Source: CBFIDE01 sp965661265
Lineage (GTDB): Bacteria > Bacteroidota > Bacteroidia > Flavobacteriales > Schleiferiaceae
Direction: 5' to 3'
DNA length: 64,000 nt
NCBI GenBank assembly: GCA_965661265.1
Contig: CBFIDE010000011.1
Location: 1-64,000, forward strand
Shown in pieces: positions 25,097-32,479 of the stretch. Within the stretch, counting starts at the first letter, position 1; each line of letters opens with the position of its first letter. Both the position numbers and the translations under genes were made by a program. Under the pieces are notes generated by a model that worked only from the letters and a program-made list of their open reading frames with translations, ran no database searches and had not been told where the DNA came from.

Positions 25097-26083
25097 GTGA
25101 AGATTGAAATTTTAGACAAAAGGCTAATTAATGCTTTTAGTAAGAAGCTTGAATCAGTTCAGAATCTAGATACTTCAATAAAAAGAGCACTTTCGCATAT
25201 ACATATTATTCAAAACAAGAAAAAAGCCAATATTGATACTATTGGCTTTTTCTATTTCTTCTCTGAACATGGCCTGCAGAAAGATCTAGAGGCAGACCTT
25301 GCTGATAGAACCTTGAATGAGTTGAGATATCACTTAAGCTCCCAGAGCCCTTTATTCAAGCTTTCTACGAATCCTTACAGAAGCTTGTTCTTAGTGGACT
25401 TAGGTTTAAATGACTTGATTCAATCTGAAATTGACTACTGGATTCATAAGGATCAAATTTTATTTTCTGAGAGAATTGCTTGGGGAACTGAAAATTGGAT
25501 CAAAAAAAGAGCCATGAGCACTAGGCAATTCAATCATGGCTACCAGATAGGTTGGAACTATTTAAAAAAGCCTAAGAGTGGTGATGTAGTGGTTCTAAGC
25601 AGTATTCATTACGGCAGCTATTACAGTAATATTGTTTGCGCTGCCGCGATACTGGATAATTCTTTAGTCAACTTGCTTAAAGAAATTAAATTGGGTTATA
25701 GGAGTGCATACAGTTTAGAAGAGCTAGATAAGTTTTGGCGTTATAATCCTAAGACTCATGAAACTGAAACTATAGTGAGTTTATACGGAGGATTTGAACT
25801 AGCAGCTCTAATAGGTGCTATTAGATCGGCCGCAGCAATTAAAAAAGGCCTTGTACTAGAAGGATTTGCCTCAGTTATTGCACTTAAGGTTGCTTTGATG
25901 AAAAACCCTGAAATAATGGACTATATACTAGAAATTCAGATTGAGGATATAGAAGAGTATAAGGTTCTAGCAGATCATCTGAATATCAAACCTTCTGAAA
26001 GAAAGAGATCTAGCGATCCATCTATTTCTCAATCAATTCAATATATAGACCTTTTAAAGGAAAAGCTTAATCTTTTAAGCTAA
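25097..26083 (+). CDS. CobT-like protein lacking hallmark active-site motifs
   Basis: A 328-residue protein beginning with GTG directly after the preceding stop. Several blocks align in order with nicotinate-nucleotide:dimethylbenzimidazole phosphoribosyltransferase (CobT): FFSEHGLQ for FAGDHGV, the stretch WGTENW..KRAMSTRQFNHGYQIGW for the GT-x-NM...AMT-x-x-x-A-x-x-x-G segment, GDVVVLSSIHYGSYYSN in the place of GEMGIGNTT, and GGFELAALIGAIRSAAAIKK followed by LEGFASVIALKVAL, closely matching the conserved GG-x-EIA-x-AGA...LDGF-x-S-x-AAL block. The phosphate-binding GEMGIGNTT and the C-terminal GEGSGA carrying the catalytic Glu (E317 in Salmonella) are absent, so ordinary CobT activity is doubtful. 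A terminator-like hairpin lies at 25221-25251. The stop overlaps the convergent DUF6580 gene by nine bases. Confidence 0.7.
   Translation: MKIEILDKRLINAFSKKLESVQNLDTSIKRALSHIHIIQNKKKANIDTIGFFYFFSEHGLQKDLEADLADRTLNELRYHLSSQSPLFKLSTNPYRSLFLVDLGLNDLIQSEIDYWIHKDQILFSERIAWGTENWIKKRAMSTRQFNHGYQIGWNYLKKPKSGDVVVLSSIHYGSYYSNIVCAAAILDNSLVNLLKEIKLGYRSAYSLEELDKFWRYNPKTHETETIVSLYGGFELAALIGAIRSAAAIKKGLVLEGFASVIALKVALMKNPEIMDYILEIQIEDIEEYKVLADHLNIKPSERKRSSDPSISQSIQYIDLLKEKLNLLS
25221..25251 (+). terminator. Terminator-like hairpin inside the CobT-like gene
   Basis: AAAAAGCCAATA (25221-25232) pairs perfectly over twelve bases with TATTGGCTTTTT (25240-25251) around a seven-base loop, ending in a five-T run and then CTATTTC. 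The structure matches the bidirectional terminators elsewhere in this window but lies about 125 bases inside a coding sequence. Confidence 0.6.
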
Positions 26084-26626
26084 GATTACTCTTGTTTCTT
26101 TTGGGCTTCCTAAGCTAAAGTAAGCACTACCAAAGAGAATAGCTGAATACAAAACAGTTGAGCCTAATTGGTTTAAAGCATATGGCAAACCTGCTTCATA
26201 AGCCATGATAATCCCATTTGTATTGTGAGGATAAAGGCTAATAGGGTAGAATAAAGCAAAATTTGTGATTAAGAAAAATACAACAGTTGAAGCTACAGCA
26301 GGAATAGCAATAGAACTTATCTTAAAGTTTTTAATTCCTCTACCCATTAAAACCATAAGAGAAAACGAAAGGTAAACAGGTATAGTGTCCGCCGTATACC
26401 ATACAAACTCTGAATAATAACTTCCGTACACGATATTATTGATAATAAGGTCTGAAACGTACAAACTCAACAAAGGAATTGCAAAGGCCATTGCACGGTT
26501 TGAAATCATGGCGCCTCCAAATAGAGCAATTGCAGCCAATGCAGTAAAGTTTGGTGCATGAGGCAAAAACCTTGTGCTAATGGCTATTACAAATAAGCTT
26601 GCTATTAAAGTAATTCTCTTGTTCAT
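26075..26626 (-). CDS. DUF6580 predicted transport protein (ECF S-component-like)
   Basis: A 183-residue polytopic membrane protein with about five to six helices. The opening MNKRITLIASLFVIAISTRFLPHAPNFTALAAIALFGGAMI and the following ISNRAMAFAIPLLSLYVSDLI match the Bacteroidota family DUF6580, whose membrane layout resembles the substrate-binding S-components of ECF vitamin transporters. In marine Bacteroidota these genes often lie among B12 genes, and here the neighbours are CobT-like and BtuG-like proteins. No ECF ATPase is seen in the window. Transport of a corrinoid or its lower-ligand base is inference. It follows the XRE regulator by 43 bases. Confidence 0.72.
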   Translation of the reverse strand: MNKRITLIASLFVIAISTRFLPHAPNFTALAAIALFGGAMISNRAMAFAIPLLSLYVSDLIINNIVYGSYYSEFVWYTADTIPVYLSFSLMVLMGRGIKNFKISSIAIPAVASTVVFFLITNFALFYPISLYPHNTNGIIMAYEAGLPYALNQLGSTVLYSAILFGSAYFSLGSPKETRVILA

Positions 26627-26669
26627 TATGTAATATTATTAGGCAAATTTAATAATAAATGAGCATAAC

Positions 26670-27269
26670 TCAATTGGAATTAAAGACTTCAAAGCTATTA
26701 TCACTATAAAACATTACAATTTTAACTACTTTCTTAGAATCCATATTCTTAGAATTCTGATAATGAGACTTCTCAGAAGCTATTTGATTCTCCATATTTT
26801 CTGAAAAAACTGGCTCATCCTTTTCAAAATCAGACTTAAATACTGCTTCTGAGGCCTTCTGAGCCTCGACCCTAATAAGAGGAGTTGAACCTGGAATACT
26901 AGCATGAAACACCCCGTCACGAGGTATTTGAAGATTTTCAGGAAGCTCTTCATTAGCTTCCCCAGAAGACTTGCTATCCGCTGTTCCATGGCCAATATTA
27001 GAGAGAGTAGGGGAAGCACTGGCTTTGAGTGTATTCTTTACTTCCTCCTTCCTTATTAAACTTCCCAGTCCCATCAGCAGATAATCTGTATTGACATCTG
27101 TAAAGTGAGTTCTAATTTTTTCTAGCACCTGAATACTTACTTTATTTCGGCCATTTAGAATATGGCTCACTATTGAAGGACTCAGTTCAACCATATTGGC
27201 AAACTCAGCATTACTTAAGCCTTTTTTATCAATTAACTCTCTGATTCTCAATGCAACTGGATCTAGCAT
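26670..27269 (-). CDS. XRE-family transcriptional regulator
   Basis: A 199-residue regulator started at MLDPVALRIRELIDKKGLSN (ATG 27267-27269); the upstream in-frame extension to 27353 overlaps the repeated operator-like sites and is unlikely. Residues 5-60 form a Cro/CI helix-turn-helix (LSNAEFANMVELSPSIVSHILNGRNKVSIQVLEKI). The rest is Ser/Glu-rich and disordered, ending in a conserved short strand KIVMFYSDNSFEVF. Three TACAAATGTA sites lie at its start, which suggests autoregulation. It is upstream of DUF6580 on the same strand and may control that gene. Confidence 0.88.
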   Translation of the reverse strand: MLDPVALRIRELIDKKGLSNAEFANMVELSPSIVSHILNGRNKVSIQVLEKIRTHFTDVNTDYLLMGLGSLIRKEEVKNTLKASASPTLSNIGHGTADSKSSGEANEELPENLQIPRDGVFHASIPGSTPLIRVEAQKASEAVFKSDFEKDEPVFSENMENQIASEKSHYQNSKNMDSKKVVKIVMFYSDNSFEVFNSN

Positions 27270-27333
27270 ACAAATGTAATTTATATATACTTTACAAATG
27301 TACATAATAAATTCGCCATTATATACAAATGTA
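27269..27333 (-). promoter_or_regulatory. Three TACANNTGTA repeats at the XRE regulator start
   Basis: The ten-base sequence TACAAATGTA, an inverted repeat TACA-AA-TGTA, occurs at 27269-27278, 27293-27302 and 27324-27333, spaced 24 and 31 bases apart. Each copy read on the minus strand is TACATTTG, also a TAnnTTTG promoter -7 match, so operator and promoter roles may coincide. Confidence 0.6.
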
Positions 27334-27561
27334 CATTCAGTATTCAAAATCAAAATTTCGGCTAAAGATTAATGCGCGAACCATACGTTTATATAAGGCT
27401 ATTAAAGTGCTGGTTTCTATGTACTTGCATAATAATACTGAATTACACCCTACTTTAATGGAGGCAGGTTTACAATATTATATTTCTTCAAACATTAGGC
27501 AGGTTTAATAAATTTGCTGAAACCCGAATAAAAGCTGATTTTTGTATTTGAATAAAGCAGC

Positions 27562-28689
27562 ATGAAATTCCAAGAGTACCAAAAAAATTGCCGTTCAGAT
27601 TTTCAACATCGATACTTGCCCTTTAGTCTTTGGGAAGAATGTCTTGAAGAACTAAAACAAAGACTGTCTCTGGATATTCTTGAAATTGGAAGAAGTGTAC
27701 AGCAAAGACCCATTAATCGTATTAAAATCGGGAGTGGGAGGCACAAAGTTTTAATTTGGTCTCAAATGCATGGCAATGAAAGTACAGGCACCATGGCTGT
27801 ATTGGATTTAATTGAAGTGCTTCATACAGAATCGAGCGAAAGCGAAAAAGTACTAAATGATGTAGAGATTCATATCATTCCTATGCTAAACCCTGATGGC
27901 GCCCAGCTTTTTAGAAGAGAAAACTATCTTCATATTGACATAAATAGGGATGCCAGAAGCCGTGAAACACCTGAATTACAAGCGCTTATCAACTATTCCA
28001 AGATATTTGATTTTGATTGGGCCTTTAACCTTCATGATCAACGTAATATTTTTACTGTTGGAAAAACTGGCAAGGAAGCTAGAATTAGTTTTTTAGCACC
28101 CTCTTTTAATGAAGAACGTGAGATCAATGAGATCAGAGGTAGAAGTATATTCCTAATAGCTGATATGAAAAAAGCTCTTGGCGCTACAATTGAACCTTAT
28201 ATAGGCAGATATACTGACGAGTATTATCCTAGAGCTATTGGAGAGTATTTTATGAATGAAGGTGTATCTACAGTATTGTTTGAGTGTGGCGCATCATTTA
28301 AAGATTATTCGAGGTGGAATTCAAGACTTTATTGCGGTTACTCAATGTATATGGCTGTAAACAGTATTATCTCTGGTGGCTGGGAAAGTCAATCTGAAGA
28401 TAATTATTGGAACATTGAAGAGAATACGCAATTCAAGCTGGACCTAATATTTAGAAATGCCATTGAGGTGAGCAGTTCTATTAAAAGCTCTTTAGGCTAC
28501 TTAATACTTGAGAAATTAGAAAAAGGCGAATTAGAAAGAAGCTTAGAATTTAATGCTAATGGTGACCTATATGACTACCATGGTTTTACAGAGATTGAAG
28601 AGCTTGTTAAATATGAAGTTCTAGAAGACGGATGTATTAGGCTGTACAATAGCGAAGGAGAAGAAATTGATTTAGCAGCCTACCTGTAA
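27562..28689 (+). CDS. M14-family zinc carboxypeptidase
   Basis: A 375-residue protein without a signal peptide. Zinc ligands are visible as HGNES (H-x-x-E, about residues 70-74) and the later LHDQ histidine (about 156); the substrate-arginine region LNPDGAQLFRRENYLHIDINRDA is typical of M14 peptidases, and FECGAS near 241 supplies the catalytic Glu. The core stops near residue 275; the last 100 residues are an additional domain I do not recognise. It may be a cytoplasmic peptidase or an amidase acting on peptidoglycan fragments. No operon partner is apparent. Confidence 0.88.
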   Translation: MKFQEYQKNCRSDFQHRYLPFSLWEECLEELKQRLSLDILEIGRSVQQRPINRIKIGSGRHKVLIWSQMHGNESTGTMAVLDLIEVLHTESSESEKVLNDVEIHIIPMLNPDGAQLFRRENYLHIDINRDARSRETPELQALINYSKIFDFDWAFNLHDQRNIFTVGKTGKEARISFLAPSFNEEREINEIRGRSIFLIADMKKALGATIEPYIGRYTDEYYPRAIGEYFMNEGVSTVLFECGASFKDYSRWNSRLYCGYSMYMAVNSIISGGWESQSEDNYWNIEENTQFKLDLIFRNAIEVSSSIKSSLGYLILEKLEKGELERSLEFNANGDLYDYHGFTEIEELVKYEVLEDGCIRLYNSEGEEIDLAAYL

Positions 28690-28734
28690 ACCTTACTTAT
28701 TGAATCAAGGTTTAAATCTTGTCGATATAATTAG

Positions 28735-28753
28735 AAAAAAGCTCTGATAGAGC
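28735..28753 (-). terminator. Terminator of the small membrane-protein gene
   Basis: On the minus strand GCTCT-ATC-AGAGC (28753-28741) is followed by TTTTTT (28740-28735), about 60 bases after the stop of the 28814-29002 gene. Confidence 0.65.
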
Positions 28754-28813
28754 CGCAATAATTAATAATTTGGCCGAGTTAGAAGTCTGAGTATTTCTTG
28801 AGAAAACCCAGGT

Positions 28814-29002
28814 TTATAATAAGCGTTTAAAAACATAAAAAAGAAACAGAATTAACAGCATAATTCCCATGGAATATAGGCTTCCTTGATAATGAATCCT
28901 ATGATTTTTCAAATCTTTGAAATAACCCCATCCTAGGAAGATAACAAAGGCAGTCATAAAAACACCCGCGAATATCCAGTGGGCGGTGGTAATATTTTCC
29001 AT
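28814..29002 (-). CDS. Small two-span membrane protein
   Basis: A 62-residue protein with hydrophobic segments at about 8-26 (WIFAGVFMTAFVIFLGWGY) and 42-59 (LYSMGIMLLILFLFYVFK) and a basic loop between them (KDLKNHRIHYQG). It has its own -7 element (TATATTTG) and a terminator, so it is probably a real gene. No family is recognised. Confidence 0.6.
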   Translation of the reverse strand: MENITTAHWIFAGVFMTAFVIFLGWGYFKDLKNHRIHYQGSLYSMGIMLLILFLFYVFKRLL

Positions 29003-29015
29003 GAATTATTTTTTA

Positions 29016-29023
29016 CAAATATA
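29016..29023 (-). promoter_or_regulatory. -7 element of the small membrane-protein gene
   Basis: TATATTTG on the minus strand (TAnnTTTG) lies 13 bases before the ATG at 29002; the site overlaps the leader of the divergent MazG-like gene. Confidence 0.55.
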
Positions 29024-29025
29024 CT

Positions 29026-29427
29026 ATGAAGAAACAGATAAAGCATGTAGAAAAATTTCATGAAGTTTTTCAAATCGGAAATGAGGCCAAACCTATTGCT
29101 AAGGTAGATCCATCTACTTATATGCTAAGGTATAAGTTAATGAGAGAGGAGAATGAGGAATATTTAGAAGCTGCAGAAAATGGTGATTTAGTAGAGATTG
29201 CTGACGCTCTTGGAGATATGTTGTACATTCTTTGCGGAACCATCCTTAAACATGGCTTGCAAGATGTAATTGAAGAGGTGTTTGATGAAATTCAAAGATC
29301 TAATATGAGTAAATTGGATGCAGAAGGAAATCCAATTTTCAGAGAAGATGGGAAAATTCTAAAAGGAGAGAATTATTTCAAACCAATGATCAAAGAGATC
29401 CTTGAGAAAAATGGAATTACCCTATGA
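29026..29427 (+). CDS. MazG-like nucleoside triphosphate pyrophosphohydrolase
   Basis: A 133-residue all-alpha NTP pyrophosphatase. The magnesium-binding pair is visible: LMREENEEYLEAAE (EE-x-x-E) at about 38-51 and IADALGDMLYILCG (E/D-x-x-D) at about 57-71. FDEIQRSNMSKLDAEGNPIFREDGKILKG is the conserved C-terminal loop found in this Bacteroidota group. The family clears non-canonical or excess nucleotides in the cytoplasm; the specific nucleotide is unknown. The stop overlaps the DUF481 start as ATGA. Confidence 0.85.
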   Translation: MKKQIKHVEKFHEVFQIGNEAKPIAKVDPSTYMLRYKLMREENEEYLEAAENGDLVEIADALGDMLYILCGTILKHGLQDVIEEVFDEIQRSNMSKLDAEGNPIFREDGKILKGENYFKPMIKEILEKNGITL

Positions 29428-30461
29428 GAAAAGCTCTTTTCTCTATGAGTTTTTTATTACTGTTGAGCTTTGGACTCAGCGCTCAAAAGGACACCCTTAT
29501 TTTTGGAGATAATGATTATATGATAGGGGAGTTCAAAGAATTGTCTAATGGGAATATCACAGTAGAAACAGACTATAGCGACAGTGATTTTATTATTGAA
29601 TGGAAAAAAATAAAGAAAATAAAGACCACTCAAAGCTACTTGATCACTCTTAATACTGGGATGAGGATTAATGGAGTGTTTTTTTCAGAAGGCAGTAAAA
29701 TTAGAATTACAGGCATTCAGCGTACCTTAGGTGGAGTGCAAAAGATTAGTATTCTAGTGCAGCCCTCTGAAATAGTATTAGTAAGACAAATTGATCCTAA
29801 TTTTTGGAGTAGGTTTAGCGCGAATATTGATATCCATTACAGTTTTACAAGAAGTAATAATCTAAGACAATACTCTTCAAGCTCTTCAATTACTTACAGA
29901 GCAGATCTTTGGAATATCAAAGGATCTTATAATGCATTAAACAGTCGCCAGGATAGTATTGAGCCAACAGATAGAACTGAGGTGGATATTAGCTTTACTT
30001 ATCTTTTACAAAGAGATTACTACATCACATCTACAGCTAATTTTTTAAGTAATACAGAACAAAGCTTAGGTTTAAGAACAACCGCTAGAGGAGGATTAGG
30101 AAAATACATTTTACATACAAACCAAGCCTATATTGGAATATCAGCAGGAATAGCTTTTAATAATGAAGTGTATGATTCGGATATTGAAGAGGGGAGGCAG
30201 TCATTAGAAAGTTTCTTAGGAACTGAGCTAAATCTATTTGACACCGGAGACCTTAATTTTAACCTTTCTGCAACCATTTTCCCTAGCCTTACTGAATCAA
30301 GGAGAATAAGAGCTGACCTTAGCAGTAATCTTAAATACGATCTTCCATTAGATTTTTACATTAAAGCCGGAGTCTCAGTAAATTATGACAATAGATCAGT
30401 TTCAGGAACTAATAACTTAGACTATATAGTTCAGACAGGATTTGGCTGGGAATTGAACTAG
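29424..30461 (+). CDS. DUF481 outer-membrane protein
   Basis: A 345-residue protein with signal peptide MRKALFSMSFLLLLSFGLSAQ. Residues 21-120 form a beta-rich periplasmic domain (DTLIFGDNDYMIGEFKELSNGNITVETDYSDSDF), and the rest is a DUF481-type barrel with alternating strands (ANIDIHYSFTRSNNLRQYSSSSSITYR ... YIVQTGFGWELN). The terminal residues are N rather than an aromatic, but the final strand contains F and W. It is translationally coupled to the upstream MazG-like gene. Function unknown. Confidence 0.82.
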   Translation: MRKALFSMSFLLLLSFGLSAQKDTLIFGDNDYMIGEFKELSNGNITVETDYSDSDFIIEWKKIKKIKTTQSYLITLNTGMRINGVFFSEGSKIRITGIQRTLGGVQKISILVQPSEIVLVRQIDPNFWSRFSANIDIHYSFTRSNNLRQYSSSSSITYRADLWNIKGSYNALNSRQDSIEPTDRTEVDISFTYLLQRDYYITSTANFLSNTEQSLGLRTTARGGLGKYILHTNQAYIGISAGIAFNNEVYDSDIEEGRQSLESFLGTELNLFDTGDLNFNLSATIFPSLTESRRIRADLSSNLKYDLPLDFYIKAGVSVNYDNRSVSGTNNLDYIVQTGFGWELN

Positions 30462-30487
30462 AATAAATTATTGGTACATATTTTGAA

Positions 30488-30516
30488 TTGTTAACTTATA
30501 TATTTAATTATTTTTG
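30488..30516 (+). promoter_or_regulatory. Promoter of the TPR protein gene
   Basis: -33 TTG at 30488-30490 and -7 TATTTTTG at 30509-30516 are separated by 18 bases; the ATG follows 16 bases later at 30533. Confidence 0.65.
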
Positions 30517-30532
30517 CCCAAAATCAACACTT

Positions 30533-31837
30533 ATGAAAAGAGTTTTAGGAATTTTAGTTTTAGCAATAAGCCTCAGTGTTTCGGCACAAGAAGGACCAAA
30601 AATCACAAGTGCAGTTATTGCTGTTGATAGAAATAACGACTTAGGAGAAGCCAAAAAGTATATAGATGAGGCAGCTGAAATAATCAAGCAAAAAGGAGAA
30701 GGTGCTGTTAAGCCTAAAAGCATGTCTAAGTTTTACTATTACGTTGGTAAGATTAATATGCAAATTTCAAATACGCCAGATCTAGCTGCACAATACCCAA
30801 ATGCGACCGATGAAGCATTTGAAGGCTATACTAAACTGATTGATTACGAAGAAAGAATAGGAAAAAAGAAGTATACCAAAACTGCAATATTAGATCTTCA
30901 AACTGTTGCGAATAGCTATGCTAAATTGGGCATAGACGCAGCTGGAAAAAAGGACTATGCTAGCGCATATACTTATTTCATGAAGTCCTATGATCTAAAA
31001 AAGAAGCCATATATAGGAGTAACTGATACTACACTATTATACAATGCATCTGTTATGGCTTATCAAGCTGAAAATTATACAGAGGCACTTGCAAGGAATA
31101 AGCAATTGGTAGAATTTGGATACTCTGGATTAGTCTTTTCAGCTAAAAACTCTGAAACGGGTGAAGTAGATGCATTTGGGAGTAAAAGACAGGCCGAAAT
31201 GGCAGTGAAATCCGGTAAATATACTGATCTTACTTCAGATGGCGATTTAAGAGCATCCTTAATTCTAACTACAGCTCGGTTATCTTTGAAAACTGGAGAT
31301 ACAACCGCTTATAATGATTATATCCAAATGGGTCGCACAAAGTTTCCAGGAGATGAAGCTCTTTTAAATGAAGAATTGAATATTTATCTTCAGTCTGAGC
31401 AATTTGAGAAAGCCTTAGTGAACTTAGACCAGGCGATTGTAAATGATCCAGAGAATAAATTATACTATTATATCAAAGGATTTATTCAGCAAAATTCTAT
31501 GAAGGATATTGAAAGTGCACAACTAAGCTATAGTAAAGCACTTGAAATTGATAGCATGTATCTAGATCCATTATATATGAATGGATTAATTTATGTAGAG
31601 GAAGCTAATGCAATTGCAAAAGAAATGAATGCATTGCCATTGAACGCAACTAGCAAATACAATAAACTTAAAAAGGATCAAGCGGCACAGTTTGCAAAAG
31701 CTTTACCATATTTTGAAAAGGCAAGAAAAGTATCGCCGAAGGATAAGGATACTTTAACAGCTTTAGCAGAAGTTTACAGAAAATTAAAAATGTATGAGGA
31801 AGCTAAGCAGATCCAAGAGGAGATAGCGAACTTATAA
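30533..31837 (+). CDS. Exported TPR-repeat protein
   Basis: A 434-residue protein started at MKRVLGILVLAISLSVSAQ (ATG 30533), a signal peptide. The mature part is all helical with recognisable tetratricopeptide pairs, for example TYFMKSYDLKKKP, NASVMAYQAENYTEALARNKQLVEFGY, ALVNLDQAIVNDPENKLYYYIKGFIQQ, AQLSYSKALEIDSMYLDPLYMNGLIY and ALPYFEKARKVSPKDKDTLTALAEVYRKLKMYEEAKQI. Such proteins scaffold periplasmic or outer-membrane complexes in Bacteroidota. No specific partner is visible; it stands alone with its own promoter and terminator. Confidence 0.85.
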   Translation: MKRVLGILVLAISLSVSAQEGPKITSAVIAVDRNNDLGEAKKYIDEAAEIIKQKGEGAVKPKSMSKFYYYVGKINMQISNTPDLAAQYPNATDEAFEGYTKLIDYEERIGKKKYTKTAILDLQTVANSYAKLGIDAAGKKDYASAYTYFMKSYDLKKKPYIGVTDTTLLYNASVMAYQAENYTEALARNKQLVEFGYSGLVFSAKNSETGEVDAFGSKRQAEMAVKSGKYTDLTSDGDLRASLILTTARLSLKTGDTTAYNDYIQMGRTKFPGDEALLNEELNIYLQSEQFEKALVNLDQAIVNDPENKLYYYIKGFIQQNSMKDIESAQLSYSKALEIDSMYLDPLYMNGLIYVEEANAIAKEMNALPLNATSKYNKLKKDQAAQFAKALPYFEKARKVSPKDKDTLTALAEVYRKLKMYEEAKQIQEEIANL

Positions 31838-31848
31838 TTACAAGGGAT

Positions 31849-31882
31849 AAAAGAGAGAGGAATTAAGTTTCCTCTTTCTTTT
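31849..31882 (+). terminator. Terminator after the TPR protein
   Basis: AAAAGAGAGAGGAA (31849-31862) pairs with TTTCCTCTTTCTTTT (31868-31882), with one wobble, around a short loop, 11 bases after the stop. Confidence 0.7.
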
Positions 31883-31943
31883 AAAGCTTCTACTTGACAT
31901 AATATTAATTATAAGTTTAAAGTTTTAATAGTTATTAATATAA

Positions 31944-32321
31944 TTAGTAAAACTTAAAATCTTGAGAAACTCCTTGCAAAGTCACTGTATCTTGATATAC
32001 AATTAATTCGCTATACTGAGCAGGATTAGTGCCTGTACAATAATCAGATCCCGGCAATGTAAATGTGGAATTCGAGTATTTAGGTAAGGAATAACTGCTG
32101 TTAGAATAACAACTACTGCTGATATCGATGGTTGCACTTGAAGGTGATGGCACTCCTTGTGTACTATAAACTGTATATGCCCTTAAAAGATAATCAAGGC
32201 TATCTCCTGTGATATGACCTACAGATTTATACGTTATAATTACTCCACCTAATTCGTGGCCTGCTTTTAGGCCTGATAGCACAGTTAGCGCTATTACTAA
32301 TACTAATAATATTCTTTTCAT
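31944..32321 (-). pseudogene. Truncated N-terminus of a large surface protein
   Basis: An open frame of 125 codons with signal peptide MKRILLVLVIALTVLSGLKAG. The sequence GHELGGVIITYKSVG...DYLLRAYTVYST, the Cys pair, and NPAQYSELIVYQDTVTL...DFKFY match the first domain of the very large repeat proteins with gliding-motility-type C-termini common in flavobacteria, where this domain normally continues with a W-S-x-CCRN segment and then many Ig-like or PKD repeats. Here it stops directly after DFKFY and the downstream 100 bases are AT-rich non-coding, so nearly all of the protein and its sorting domain is missing. It could be a short stand-alone exported protein, but truncation is more likely. 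Confidence 0.6.
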
Positions 32322-32479
32322 CTCCCTAGATTTTTGACTAATCTAATTAATCATTACTCAGAGCCTAAGAATGCATTATCTTATGATTAGTGTCATCTAG
32401 TTTCAGTATAAAGTTTAATTTATTTTTACCAATTCTGATAGAGCTTATTGAGTAGAAGCCTGATTGTATGAGTCTATGA

